Origin: Cladorhizidae sp. MBARI D1340-BT2
Taxonomy: Eukaryota > Porifera > Demospongiae > Poecilosclerida > Cladorhizidae
Assembly (NCBI GenBank): GCA_028752905.1
Contig: JAQNBH010000002.1
Coordinates: 36,238,075-36,302,074 of the forward strand
Reading direction: 5' to 3'
DNA length: 64,000 nt
In this document: piece by piece, positions 10,587-22,690 of the stretch
Numbering within the stretch: position 1 is the first letter of the stretch
Layout: every line of letters starts with the position of its first letter
Position numbers and translations under genes: made by a program
Notes under the pieces: generated by a model
Databases searched by the model: none
What the model was told of the DNA's origin: nothing
What the model saw: only the letters and a program-made list of their open reading frames with translations

Positions 10587-13500
10587 CTGCAAGCAACAGC
10601 AGCTAGTCTATGAGTGAATTACTTGTGTGAATGCACGAATGGAAATGTCTACTCATACCACTACTAAACATACCAAGCTTGTATATGCTCACAAATCAAG
10701 CATATCTGTTTTCTTAGGATTTCCAATAATGCAGCCATAATATATTCATCAGTGACTTGCTATGAACTGGATAGTATGGATTGGCTTAACTCAAGCTTAG
10801 TTTGTCTTTTGCATTAAAATATTAAATTGGTATGATATATGCAACAGTTCTATCTGGTATCTTGTAAGGTATGAACAACAATTAAGCCATCATCTTATTA
10901 CAAATCTCTCTGTGAGATCAAGGGTGCAGCAGGATATCAGGGGACAACCAAAATACTTCTGTCTACCAAATATTTTAGTTGTTTCTATATTATTATTGTA
11001 GTTGAGCAGAGGATAACTGCATTAATTAGAGTCCAACTGGAAAATCCAAGCAAGGGCTTTTGGAATTCCAGCAATTTTAAACACACTTTCTAACTGTTCA
11101 TTTTGCTGTATATGACACAAATCAGCACATGACAAATCTTTTTTTAAATTATATTGCTGACAGTATTCATGTGACCATTACACAGATAACAGAAGTGTAG
11201 GGTCAGCTCTATCCTCCTTCATGGATTGGTAAATGTTGCATAGAAGTCTTCCACAAAACAAAAGTAGACATTTGATAGAGCATTAACTGGAGCTTTTTGG
11301 ACTTGGAAACAGTTTCCTAGGATATAAACTTCACAAACCAAACAGCTATGCACACTTCTAATAATAGAGCACACTATCTAGCTTGATTGCATCAGTGACA
11401 ACAGCCCTCATCCATTCCCCCCTGTAATTGAGAAACAGGGTAGTCAATATGCAAACAAATATTTGGAGTATTCTGGTAGTATTGATGTGAATGGACCTAT
11501 TGTATGCAAGTTATGTGTGACAGAAAACAGTGGTAAATTGATAGAAGATATATCCTTGAGGATGAGTCTCAAAGCTTTTTCACTATTTAATTTTTTTAAT
11601 TTTATTTAGTCCAGCTGTTAACTACCTAAGCGAAGAATTCAAGGAAAGTGGAAATGTTTTCTTTGCCAGTAGTAACTGATATCATTGTTTGGCTGCTAGT
11701 GCTGACATAATTATGAGCACTGGTATTTTGGGTTTTATTTTCTAGACATCTGCCATTTAAAAAAGTGGTATATAGGTGGAGTGCTAGTGCACTCTCTGAT
11801 AGCTTCGACAATTAGTTTGAAGCTATCAGCTGTTGTACCTATAACTTTTCCCACTTACATAAGTTGAGATACTTGTCGAATCCTCATTTTGTATTTCATG
11901 AGTGTTGTGCAGATTGGGTCAAAGCTACTTCAGTGTAATTTGAGTCCGGATCTTGAAGATTAATATATGGACTTGTTGTATATGGGACTGTCTCATCACT
12001 TGTGTGTCATCTGCTAAGAATGCATATAGGTGTCATCCACTCATCTGACCTCCATCGACTCACCTGCACCCACCCACCCCACCCTATTGGCCCTATCTAC
12101 CAATACAACCATCTAACATATTTCTTTTTTTAATACTTACGTTGGGGAATTGGCAGGATTATCTTGATGAAATTACCTGGATCTTTCACACCTTTCATGT
12201 TGAATTGGTAATTCAAGTAGTCAGGAGGGTTTCGCTCTGATGTCAGTAATAGTTCACATGAAGGAGGACGTCTACCCCTGTAACGATCGATGAGAGATTT
12301 CGCGATGGAAGAATGAGTCTTAGACTCTAAATACCATCCGGGCTGTACTTCTTTCTCAGAAGATGAAATATCTAATAACTTGATAGACTTTTCATTTTCC
12401 ATGAATTGAATAGATGCAGTTGCACATCTCTGAACTACTTCATCATGCTCTTCAGAAGCAAAATAGTGATCCAAAAAGGTCTGGTGAATATTGAAATCCT
12501 TTGTTACAGCAAAATACAAATTCCAACCAAGTCGATGAGGAGAGCACACAAAGGGATGACTGCTGCGATGCACAGAGACCGAGTACCACTTCTTACGGAA
12601 AAAAGAAATAATGCAATATAGCGAGAACTTTTTCACCGTAATTTCTCCAGTAGTGGATGTGAAATGACCACCATCAATGACGTGGTATGTGTAGGGTGGT
12701 TTGCCATCAGAGGAACTGGCAAAGGACAGGTGCTCTATGCCTTCTTCGGTTGAGCAATGCTGGATCTTTATGGTGACTTGAGTGTTGATCTCTTGAGGGC
12801 AGGTAATGCGGTACACGCCACTGACCAGCTCACATTTATCAGGAAACACAAATTCACCAGAGAGAGCAGCTGAGATATTAAGATGACGTTCAACAGAGGT
12901 ATCGCCAGCTTCAAAGTCTAGTTCTAATCCTTTTTTCCTCCAGTCAAGATGAAGAGGCTCTCCTTTGTAAGAGACAGACGCTTCCCCAACAGCATTAAAT
13001 CCATTGCCAAATTCATCTGCACAAATTAAAAATTATATGTACATCATTAAATTAGTCACACATAAGGGCTTTTATAAAAACAAAAAATGAATATTATATT
13101 AGTATAACAAAAATGGTAAACACCCTGAGTGGATTATGTAATAGCTTTATATGAGGAATTAATCCATTACCCAAATATTAAAATAGGAATTAACAATCGA
13201 GAATGCTATGATGTCCCTAGCAATCACAAGTTATGAGAAAACAGATTGATTCATCACACACAATATAGATACGATTATAGAAAATAGCTAAGAATATTGC
13301 TAATTTTGAAAAATTATAACATGAAATATCATATCTTCTTGGTATCTGCATAAATGGGAGAGACACGAAGATATCTGCTAAACTATGGGAAAATTGGATT
13401 TTGTAAAGTTGGAATTGGCACTTCAATACTGAATTGCTTTGACAACTTGTACGCTGATTCACAATATGAAAACCCTGGTAAGTGTTGCATTCCAGGTCCA

Positions 13501-16500
13501 TCAAAATGGAACAAAATTCTATTCAAATGCATCGCTATGTGTCACGATGTTAGTGCATGTGGTATATTGTGAACCAGCCTTTAAAAACTCTGGACTGACT
13601 GAAGTAGTATTGTACTTGGAGGATTATACATTGTAAGCAGGCACGATATATTCTATTAAGTTTCTGGGGAATTACCCACATACACACACACCAATGTTAT
13701 GGTCTATTGCAATGTGGCAATGCAAATGAAGGTAAGTAAACATACTATCAGATGTGCTCTCTCTCTTGGTAACTGATGTATTACACACATAACATAGTAA
13801 ATATTATATGCTGTGCTGCCTCATTACAAGTCACAAAACATTAAATTCTCATATAATGATTATAATTATATGCACCACAGTATATACCTTGGATTTTATT
13901 CTAGTAGTGTGAGTCATTCAGTGTGACCTGTGCATCAGTACCAAGTGAGAGAACATAGACTATGCCCACTCTCAACATATATAATATACTACCACTAACA
14001 TCTAAGTATATACATACAAATTTACATGTAGACTATTACTGACCTTGTTCAAATAGAGCAAAGAATGACTTCAGTCCTTTGGCAAGTGCTGCTGCAATAC
14101 TGTCACTGATATTGTTTTGTGAGAGATCGAGAGTGCGTAGACTATTGCAAGTCTTAAGATGATTGGCTAGAAGTTCTGCACCATAGTCACCAATATTGTT
14201 ACCATGGAAATGCAGTTCTTGTATACCCTCAAGCTTGTCATGGCTAATTTTCCCCAGTAGTGTCCTTACATGTTCATCGTGTAAGTCACACCCAGCCATA
14301 GCTAACTTTGTAACAGGATAAGAAGCAGTGGAGATGACATAGCCTACAGCAGTCACGTCAGCCAGTGTGAGGATGCAGCCACTAAAGCTAAGATCACCAG
14401 TACACTCCTTTACAAACCTATCACAGAGAATATGTTGTTGTGACTCAAATGCCAACTGTGTTGCATACAAGCCATCATGTCTTGGCTTCATGCGTGCAGA
14501 GCTAATGAGTTGTATTTGAGCAACTTTATTTTCAAAATTGACTATTCCAAAGTAAAACTTCCATACCATCTGCATCTGTGGCTCTCCTGCATATAGTTTG
14601 ATCATCTTAATTTGTTGTTCTTCTTTAAGTTCAGATAAGTAGAGAGCTGCTAGATACTCTTGGAAGGTGAGGTGGAGAAATGTAAATGTATTATCAAGTC
14701 GTTGTAGATAAGTAGTCCTGTCTACAGTAACCAAGCCTAGGGTAGGCGCATCATTGCAGCCAGTACCTATAGGAAGTTGTACAATGGTGTCTCTCTGGCA
14801 AACTGATTGTCGGGAGTGGGTAGTCATCTCGATGGCCAGTTCACAGATCTTGTTGAAATATCCTCTGTCATATCCGCGTAAATCATCTAGTGAATCAAAT
14901 TCAGCATTTTCATTGGTACGTCTTATATTACGCAAGACAATATATTGGGTGAAGTGCTCGTAGATTTTCGTCTCAGTTTGTGGAAGGTTGCCTCTCTCCC
15001 ATTCATATAGGAAGCACATCATTGTGACATTTATCGGCAAGTAGCACATGTGCAATAGGTTGGGATGGGAATTTAGATATGCCTTCAGTTGAGCTGGTGA
15101 GATACTGGACGTGTCGGAAGAGAAGGGATACGTGTCGATGTAGTCAAGGATTTGCTGATGACTAAATCCAATCACTTCGATGCGTCTGGTCATGTGTGGT
15201 TTGCACCTTAGTTTGTCTGTGGCAACTGGGCGTGAGGTCACTATGATCATGGCCGCAGAAAGGTACTTCCGATATAGTAATTGATGGATTATGGACTTGG
15301 TTTGTTCCTGAGGATGGAACTCGTCCAAGCCGTCTAGTATAAAGCAGGTGCCCTTGCCATTAGCTTGCTTAATGTCTCTGACCACCTTTTCACATTCTTC
15401 TCTGTCATGGTAGAGAAGGTCAAGAAGATCTGACAAGTGTTGAGTCTTTCTGTTGGCTAACTGTCGCAGTGGAATATGGAGGACCAGCTTTGCACTCGTC
15501 AGTACCTTCCCACCTGTGGCCCAGTCTCGACTGACTTTATGCACTAATGTAGTCTTCCCACTGCCAGGCCGACCTTCTACCAGCACCAATGATCCACTCT
15601 TATACTCACCAAACACTGTGTCATACTCAATCATCTCCTTCGTCTCCAAGATCTCATCTGCATCTCCCCTCACTGAGTATTGGTAAGCATGAGTAATCTT
15701 CTTCTTCTTTTTGATGAGCACGAGGTTGATGAAGGTGGTATTCACTCTGGGTGGCCACGAGTCTTCAGGGACATCAGGATCCTTTGCGTATGATGTGATG
15801 AGATGCTCCTTTTCTGGAGGTAAGATCACATTCATGGGAACCGCTTTACTAATAAGGACTTCCTTACTGCCTTTGGATATGTGGCAGGTATACTTCCCTT
15901 GAGCTGCTTGCCTGGCTTGGTGGATGAGGAGTATGGGTGTTTGTGAACCAGAGTAATGTAGGCCGTCAGTTAAGGGATGCCCCTCCTTCTTCCACAGGTA
16001 ACTTACTCCCTCACCGTTACTGACTTGAACCTCTATGAGAGTTGACTTGCCATCAGGAACTTCAGTGCAGCCTGATTGCAAAAGGGACATGTCATTTCCT
16101 GCGACCTGGCCACTGGCTACCTCGTCACCTCCACTCTGACCCTCTGCCTCTCTCTCAGACCCGCACACAGCTTCACTCAGGCGTCTAGCCAGCTGTCTCG
16201 CACCACCACCGTACCCATCCAGGACGCGAACAAACTGATGGAACACAGCTATGTCACTCCTCACCCCCTCACACATGTGTTGAAGTAGGTACCGCACTTT
16301 CAGCTCGGCGTCTAGCTTGTCATCCAGTGCAGCAAACGTGTCCTTCACTGCCTCGGAGATGACAAACGACTTGCACAACTTGACTGAGATATCGACCAGA
16401 TTGATGCCGGACACTAGTGCCACCATCTCAGCTTTGTAGTCCTGCAGGACGTTGTGCTCCTTGCTTTGCTGAGGCCTAGCTTCCTGTTCAACTGAAGAAG

Positions 16501-16504
16501 ACAT
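10078..16504 (-). CDS. NLR-type receptor: CARD-like, Ig, NACHT, LRR, ZU5/UPA-like, death
   Basis: Proposed five-exon gene: 16504-14044, 13016-12141, 10586-10528, 10465-10236 and 10207-10078. Every junction has GT and AG ends and the phases fit (1, 1, 0, 2). The total is 3,756 nt, 1,251 residues plus stop. The product is a cytosolic sensor by family logic: NACHT is an ATP-driven oligomerisation switch, LRRs usually sense or restrain, and death-fold domains recruit adaptors. The tail (ZU5, UPA-like, death) is the arrangement known from PIDD and UNC5/ankyrin proteins. The start is ATG at 16504; the frame is open further upstream only because of the 40-bp array. The weak point is the last intron, only 28 nt long. 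An alternative reading is two adjacent genes, one ending near 14036 and one starting in exon 2, but the matching phase and clean splice sites favour one gene. Confidence 0.72.
10208..10235 (-). other. 28-nt intron or frameshifting insertion in the death domain
   Basis: The segment starts GTTCAC and ends ATTTGCAG. Removing it joins the two death-domain halves in frame at a family-typical place (LMTM then RAALEKW). At 28 nt it is shorter than introns normally spliced in animals, so it may be a true minimal intron, a frameshifting insertion, or an assembly fault. Confidence 0.5.
10587..12140 (-). other. Intron 2 of NLR gene
   Basis: 1,554 nt between donor gtaagt and acceptor gcttgcag. It is AT-rich, and no coding segment or repeat array stands out. 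Confidence 0.6.
12141..13016 (-). CDS. NLR gene exon 2: ZU5 domain and UPA-like region
   Basis: 292 codons starting DEFGNGFNAVGEASVSY after an acceptor gtgcag. Residues ~25-125 of the exon read as ZU5: a beta-rich block with LSGEFVFPDKCELVSGVYRI, then VTIKIQHCSTEEG and FTSTTGEITVKKFSLYCI. The following ~150 residues (LGWNLYFAVTKDF through PPSCELLLTSERNPP) have the position and beta-strand character of a UPA domain, but I only call it UPA-like. The donor is CCCCAAC|gtaagt, phase 1. ZU5-UPA-death tandems in PIDD, UNC5 and ankyrins act as regulatory modules holding the death domain. Confidence 0.78.
13017..14043 (-). other. Intron 1 of NLR gene
   Basis: 1,027 nt between donor gtcagt and acceptor tttgtgcag. 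ORFs inside are short and not convincing. It contains AT-rich text and a short CA run near 13680. Confidence 0.65.
14044..16504 (-). CDS. NLR gene exon 1: CARD-like fold, Ig, NACHT, LRR
   Basis: 820 codons. Residues ~15-113 form a six-helix death-fold-like block (LVSGINLVDISVKLCKSF). Residues ~146-228 are an Ig-like domain with Cys146, Trp171 (YLWKKEG) and Cys207 (GKYTC). NACHT starts near 304 with Walker A GRPGSGKTT (311-319), Walker B FILDGLDEF (388-396), then IIVTSRPVA. A helical stretch with TFTFLHLTFQEYLAALYLSE follows, as in other NACHT proteins. The C-terminal ~80 residues hold LRRs (LHFHGNNIGDYGAELLA; LRTLDLSQNNISD). The exon ends at donor CAAG|gtcagt, phase 1. Confidence 0.88.
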
Positions 16505-16597
16505 CTTCAAAGATAGGGAGAGAGGAGGAGGGAGCACGAGAGAATATGTGATTGGTACAGGGGAGGAAAGGAGGGAGGACAAAATCAGGAAGATGGT

Positions 16598-17862
16598 GTA
16601 GGCTCCTTTAATAATAGATAATACAACAACACTCACTGTAGACTCCTTTAATAATATATAACACAACAACACTCACTGTAGACTCCTTTAATAATAGATA
16701 ACACAACAACACTCACTGTAGACTCCTTTAATAATATATAACACAACAACACTCACTGTAGGCTCCTTTAATAATAGATAACACAACAACACTCACTGTA
16801 GACTCCTTTAATAATATATAACACAACAACACTCACTGTAGACTCCTTTAATAATAGATACCACAACTACACTCACTGTTGGCTCCTTTAATAATAGATA
16901 ACACAACAACACTCACTGTAGACTCCTTTAATAATAGATAACACAACAACACTCACTGTAGGCTCCTTTAATAATAGATAACACAACAACATTCACTGTA
17001 GACTCCTTTAATAATAGATAACACAAGAACACTCACTGTAGACTCCTTTAATAATAGATAACACAACAACACTCACTGTAGACTCCTTTAATAATAGATA
17101 ACACAACAACACTCACTGTAGACTCCTTTAATAATAGATAACACAACAACACTCACTGTAGGCTCCTTTAATAATAGATAACACAACAACACTCACTGTA
17201 ATAATAGATAACACAACAACACTCACTGTAGGCTCCTTTAATAATAGATAACACAACAACACTCACTGTAGACTCCTTTAATAATAGATAACACAACAAC
17301 ACTCACTGTAGGCTCCTTTAATAATAGATAACACAACAACACTCACTGTAGACTCTTTAATAATATATAACACAACAACACTCACTGTAGGCTCCTTTAA
17401 TAATATATAACACAACAACACTCACTGTAGGCTCCTTTAATAATAGATAACACAACAACACTCACTGTAGACTCTTTAATAATATATAACACAACAACAC
17501 TCACTGTAGGCTCCTTTAATAATAGATAACACAACAACACTCACTGTAGACTCTTTAATAATAGATAACACAACACTGTAGGCTCCTTTAATAATAGATA
17601 ACACAGCAACAATCACTGTAGACTCCTTTAATAATAGATAACACAACAACACTCACTGTAGGCTCCTTTAATAATAGATAACACAACAACACTCACTGTA
17701 GACTCCTTTAATAATAGACAACACAACAACACTCACTGTAGGCTCCTTTAATAATAGATAACATAACAACACTCACTGTAGACTCCTTTAATAATAGATA
17801 ACACAACAACACTCACTGTAGCCTCCTTTAATAATATATAACACAACAACACTCACTGTTGC
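16598..17862. repeat. 40-bp minisatellite upstream of the NLR gene
   Basis: About 31 units of 40 bp: (g)actcctttaataatagata then acacaacaacactcactgta. Two positions alternate: gactcc/ggctcc and agata/atata. Unit length varies slightly near 17200 and 17575. The array begins under 100 bp upstream of the NLR start codon, so it occupies the promoter or 5' untranslated region. On the gene's strand each unit contains ACAGTGAGTG, which resembles a 5' splice site. Confidence 0.95.
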
Positions 17863-18054
17863 TTCTAAAGGTTCTTTAGATAATGTAGAAATTCTCCAAC
17901 TGAAGGAAGAGGAGGAGAGAGCTGGGCAGTGGCAAACTGAAAGGACAGCAAAGAGAAGGGTAAGGTCAACAAATAGAGGTTAGACAGAGAATGATAATTT
18001 TGAGGAAAGGAAAGGGCAAAGACAATGGAAGAGATGAGGAGACAGGAGCCAAGG

Positions 18055-18090
18055 TGCTCAATATCACTCACTGTAGGCTCTTTCAATATC
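18055..18090 (-). other. Single-copy relative of the 40-bp unit
   Basis: The minus strand here reads GAGCCTACAGTGAGTG, a 16-base match to the 40-bp unit, but followed by unrelated sequence. It could be the ancestral segment from which the array grew, possibly an exon-donor junction of a 5' untranslated exon. The surrounding 17865-18440 stretch is otherwise unannotated. Confidence 0.4.
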
Positions 18091-18528
18091 TGGACAGTGG
18101 CAAAGAGCTGGTAGATCACAGAGCATGAGAGCTAGTAGATGAGCAAGAGTTCAGACCTCAGGGCTACAGGCGTGGCCCTTTATACTGGAGCTAGGACTGC
18201 TCACTTCCTGTCTAGCACTAATTAGGGCCTTGTGGTGCTCCCTCCCTCCCCACATATTTGACTGCCCACAAAACTACTGGAGCAAGCGTGTTGGTGATCT
18301 AAATAAGGCTCACCTGTCAAACAATCAGTGTGCAGTATGTGTGTGCATTTGCTAAAATTCATGTGGGTTTAGCTAGGTGGGGAGGAAATGTTTGGCATGT
18401 CAGATGTTGGGGGAAGCCATTTCCCGGAGTATTTGTGGTTAGGGTCACACCAGGCTATGAGGTGGGCGCCGGGAGATTTGGACATGTAGGCGTGTGCAAT
18501 ATTTAGTCATCATATTGCCACACAAGCC

Positions 18529-19262
18529 ACAGCATGTAAATAGGGTAGAAGGACCAGTAATGACTGACACTTGCTTGGAACAAGGCCACAGTGTGTAAAT
18601 AGGGTAGAAGACCAGTAATGACTGACACTTGCTTGGACCAAGGCCACAGTGTGTAAATAGGGTAGGAGGACCAGTAATGACTGACACTTGCTTGGAACAA
18701 GGACACAGTGTGTAAATAGGGTAGAAGGACCAGTAATGACTGACACTTGCTTGGACCAAGGACACAGCGTGTAAATAGGGTAGGAGGACCAGTATTGACT
18801 GACACTTGTTTGGACCAAGGCCACAGTGTGAAAATAGGGTAGAAGGACCAGTAATGACTGACACTTGCTTGGACCAAGGACATAGCATGTAAATAGGGTA
18901 GGAGGATAAGTAGGTAATGACTGACACCTGCTTGGACCCAGACACTGTGTGTAAATAGAGTAGAAGGACCAGTAATGACTGACACTTGCTTGGACCAAAG
19001 CCACAGGTGTAAATAGGGTAGAAGGACCAGTAATGACTGACACTAGCTTGGACCAAGGACACAGCGTGTAAATAGGGTAGGAGGACCAGTATTGACTGAC
19101 ACTTGTTTGGACCAAGGCCACAATGTGTAAATAGGGTAGAAGGACCAGTAATGACTGACACTTGCTTGGACCAAGGCCACAGTGTGTAAATAGGGTAGAA
19201 GGACCAGTAATGACTGACACTTGCTTGGACCAAGGCTGTAAATAGGGTAGGAGGACTAGTAA
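18529..19262. repeat. ~60-bp minisatellite
   Basis: About 12-13 units of 59-60 bp containing taaatagggtagaaggacca and gtaatgactgacacttgctt. Variants include ggaac/ggacc and ccacag/acacag. Length changes of one base shift the frame between units, so the long ORFs across it are not coding. Confidence 0.93.
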
Positions 19263-19374
19263 TTAGTAACACTTATTTTGTAAAGAACTCAGGGGACCTA
19301 GTTTACATGTGTGGGGATTTCTGTCAGGAGAGCATCACTCCCTTCCTCCTCACTCTTGTATGGCACTCTCTGTG

Positions 19375-19515
19375 TATGTGATGTGAGGTGTGTGTGGATG
19401 TGAGGTGTGTGTGTGGATGTGAGGTATGTGCATGAAGGTGTGTGTGCATGAGGGGTGTGTGTGTAGGTGACACAACAGGTGAGGTGTGTGTGTACGTAGA
19501 CGAGGTGTGTAAAGG
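19375..19515. repeat. GT-rich low-complexity stretch
   Basis: Imperfect tgtgtg/gaggtgtg repeats with no unit I can define cleanly. Confidence 0.7.
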
Positions 19516-19817
19516 TCAAAGTTCTTCCTGTTATAAAGGTGTGTCCACTCTTCACAGACAACTATTAGTGTACGCTGTCATCTCATGGGCCAGCACCTTT
19601 CCCTCTGGACCACTGTAAAGTAGTGCAGTTCAGAGGTCAGAGGTCCTACTCCGTGAGATGACCTCTGTTATAGCGATAAGTCAGAGTTAATAGGAGACAT
19701 GTTTGCCAATGCAAGAAAGAACTTTCTGTGGGAGTTTCTGTCTTTCTATGGCAACATTTCAGCAGTAACAGGACATCAAGTTCACAATCAATCTGCACTC
19801 TGCCTGTCACCTCCTCC

Positions 19818-19876
19818 ACCACACACACACACACACAACCCCCCCCCCCCCCCCCCCCCCCCCCCCACACACACAT
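19818..19876. repeat. (CA)n and poly-C tract
   Basis: A CA run, then 28 consecutive C (19839-19866), then CA again. A tract like this is prone to length error in sequencing. Confidence 0.95.
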
Positions 19877-19914
19877 AGTGCTGGAGGAGCTGTCTTACAT
19901 GTAGGTCTTGGACC

Positions 19915-22320
19915 AAGGCACCAACTCTCTGGGACTGGCTTTTCTAATTGTGGGCATCAACTCTCTGGGTCTGACTTTTATATTTGTGGGCACCAACTCT
20001 CTGGGATTGACTTTTCTAATTGTGGGCACCAACTCTCTGTGGCTGGCTTTTCTAATGGTCGGCACCAACTCTCTAGGACTGGCTTTCTAAATTGTGGGCA
20101 CCAACTCTCTGGGGCTTAATTTACTAATTGTGGGCACCAACTCTCTGTGGCTGGCTTTTCTAATTGGGGGCACCAACTCTCTGGGACTGGCTTTTCTAAT
20201 TGTGGGCACCAACTCTCTGGGACTGGCTTTTCTAATTGTGGGCACCAACTCTCTGTGGCTGGCTTTTCTAATGGTGGGCACCAACTCTCTGGGACTGGCT
20301 TTCTAAATTGTGGGCACCAACTCTCTGGGGCTTAATTTACTAATTGTGGGCACCAACTCTCTGTGCTGGCTTTTCTAATTGTGGGCACCAACTCTCTGGG
20401 ACTGGCTTTTCTAATTGTGGGCACCAACTCTCTGTGGCTGGCTTTTCTAATGGTGGGCACGAACTCTCTGGGACTGGCTTTCTAAATTGTGGGCACCAAC
20501 TCTCTGTGGCTGGCTTTTCTAATTGTGGGCACCAACTCGTTGGGGCTGACTTTTCTATTTGTGGGCACCAAATCTCTGGGGCTGGCTTTTCTAATTGTGG
20601 GCACCAACTCTCTGTGGCTGGCTTTTCTATTTGTGGGCACCAACTCTCTGGGACTGGCTTTTCTAATTGTGGGCACCAACTCTCTGTGGCTGGCTTTTCT
20701 AATTGTGGGCACCAACTCGTTGGGGCTGACTTTTCTAATTGTGGGCACCAACTCGTTGGGGCTGACTTTTCTATTTGTGGGCACCAAATCTCTGGGGCTG
20801 GCTTTTCTAATTGTGGGCACCAACTCTCTGTGGCTGGCTTTTCTATTTGTGGGCACCAACTCTCTGGGAATGGCTTTTCTAATTGTGGGCACCAACTCTC
20901 TGGGGCTGACTTTTCTATTTGTGGGCACTAACTCTCTGGGACTGGCTTTTCTAATTGTGGGCACCAACTCTCTGGGACTGGCTGTTCTAATTGTGGGCAC
21001 CAACTCTCTGGGACTGACTTTTCTAATTGTGGGCACCAACTCTCTGTGGCTGGCTTTTCTAATTGAGGGCACCAACTCTCTGGGGATGGCTTTCTAAATT
21101 GTGGGCACCAACTCTCTGGGGCTGAATTTACTAATTGTGGGCACCAACTCTCTGTGCTGGCTTTTCTAATTGTGGGCACCAACTCTCTGGGACTGGCTTT
21201 TCTAATTGTGGGCACCAACTCTCTGGGGCTGGCTTTTCTAATTGAGGGCACCAACTCTCTGGGGATGGCTTTCTAAATTGTGGGCACCAACTCTCTGGGG
21301 CTTAATTTACTAATTGTGGGCACCAACTCTCTGTGCTGGCTTTTCTAATTGTGGGCACCAACTCTCTGGGACTGGCTTTTCTAATTGTGGGCACCAACTC
21401 TCTGTGGCTGGCTTTTCTAATGGTGGGCACCAACTCTCTGGGACTGGCTTTCTAAATTGTGGGCACCAACTCTCTTGGGCTTAATTTACTAATTGTGGGC
21501 ACCAACTCTCTGTGGCTGGCTTTTCTAATTGTGGGCACCAACTCGTTGGGGCTGACTTTTCTATTTGTGGGCACCAAATCTCTGGGGCTGACTTTTCTAT
21601 TTGTGGGCACCAACTCTCTGGGGCTGGCTTTTCTATTTGTGGGCACCAACTCTCTGGGACTGGCTTTTCTAATTGTGGGCACCAACTCTCTGGGGCTGGC
21701 TTTTCTATTTGTGGGCACCAACTCTCCGGGGCTGACTTTTCTATTTGTGGGCACTAACTCTCTGTGCTGGCTTTTCTAATTGCGGGCACCAACTCTCTGG
21801 GACTGGCTTTTCTAATTGTGTGCACCAACTCTCTGGGACTGGCTTTTCTAATTGTGTGCACCAACTCTCTGGGACTGGCTTTTCTAATTGTGGGCACCAA
21901 CTCTCTGGGGCTGGCTTTTCTAATTGTCGGCACCAACTCTCTGGGACTGGCATTTTTAATTGGGGGCACCGACTATCTGCAGCTGGCATTTCTAATTGTG
22001 TGAACCAATTCTCTGGAGCTGCCTTCTCTAATTGTGGGCACCAACTCTCTGGGACTGACTTTTCTAATTATGGGCACCAACTCTCTGGGACTGGCTTTCT
22101 AAATTGTGGGCACCAACTCTCCGGGGCTTAATTTACTAATTGTGGGCACCAACTCTCTGGGACTGACTTTTCTATTTGTGAGCACCAACTCTCTGGGACT
22201 GGCTTTTCTAATTGTCGGCACCAACTCTCTGGGCCTGGCGTTTCTAATTGTGGGCACCAACTGTCTGGGTCTGACTTTTGTATTTGTGGGCATTAACTCT
22301 CTGGGGCTGACTTTTGTGCT
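19915..22320. repeat. 36-bp minisatellite
   Basis: About 67 units of 36 bp built from ggcaccaactctctgggact and ggcttttctaattgtg. Because 36 is divisible by three, several frames stay open and spell 12-residue periods such as GTNSLGLAFLIV; these are not genes. A marked variant (gggcttaatttactaa, preceded by a unit with ggctttctaaattg) recurs at about 20112, 20330, 21297, 21478 and 22127, which suggests block duplication of groups of units. Confidence 0.95.
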
Positions 22321-22339
22321 GTTCTTGTACTTCTTTATA

Positions 22340-22690
22340 ACTAATAGTTATGTGATATTATCACTGGCAAGCTAAGTGATCTCTCGCTGAAGTGTTAGTG
22401 GGAAAGTACATATTGCCATGTTTGAGTGGATGTGGTGATGTCTATCTTTAACCACTCAACACACACAGTATAAAATACACTCAAGTCTGCAAACTGTCTC
22501 TCTTGAAAATGTCTGAGCTTCTTTTCAGCTTCTGGTCTTCTGTGGCCACAGCTCTGCCTGATGGCCGCACTCGTAGTGAGCTTCCCTCCCCCACCGCCCA
22601 GCCTGTTGTAGTGAGGTGCATCTGGTTGTGCAGCCAGGCAGAAGGATGTCCTCTGTAAGCACCTCCATTATATCTGCAACAACACAACAA
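22340..22690 (-). other. Single-copy island between two arrays, possible exon
   Basis: On the minus strand a tract ending gttgttgcag (an acceptor-like site, about 22680) is followed by an open stretch beginning ATAATGGAGGTGCTTACAG. Two frames are open, one giving DIMEVLTEDILLPGC. I do not recognise it and cannot decide whether it is coding. Confidence 0.25.

Noticed and set aside
12406..12621. Small plus-strand ORF within the ZU5 exon
   Set aside because: It is a shadow of the minus-strand exon, as are the plus-strand ORFs at 14754-16288 and 62390-63863.
16505..16672. Upstream extension of the NLR frame to a start at 16672, giving a hydrophobic leader-like segment
   Set aside because: The extra residues are partly translated 40-bp repeat. 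The ATG at 16504 starts ordinary protein sequence, and a NACHT receptor is expected to be cytosolic.
17865..18119. Hydrophobic minus-strand ORF upstream of the NLR gene
   Set aside because: No domain, and no splice sites that fit the gene. It may be untranslated leader or nothing.
18445..19272. Three long minus-strand ORFs (ASVSHYWSFYPIYT periods)
   Set aside because: They are readings of the ~60-bp array in its three frames.
19839..19866. 28-base poly-C run as a functional element
   Set aside because: More likely a simple slippage tract whose exact length is unreliable.
19908..22375. Membrane-like 12-residue repeat proteins (GTNSLGLAFLIV) from the 36-bp array
   Set aside because: Same cause: the period is divisible by three. 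Several overlapping frames on both strands are open, and indel variants break each of them.
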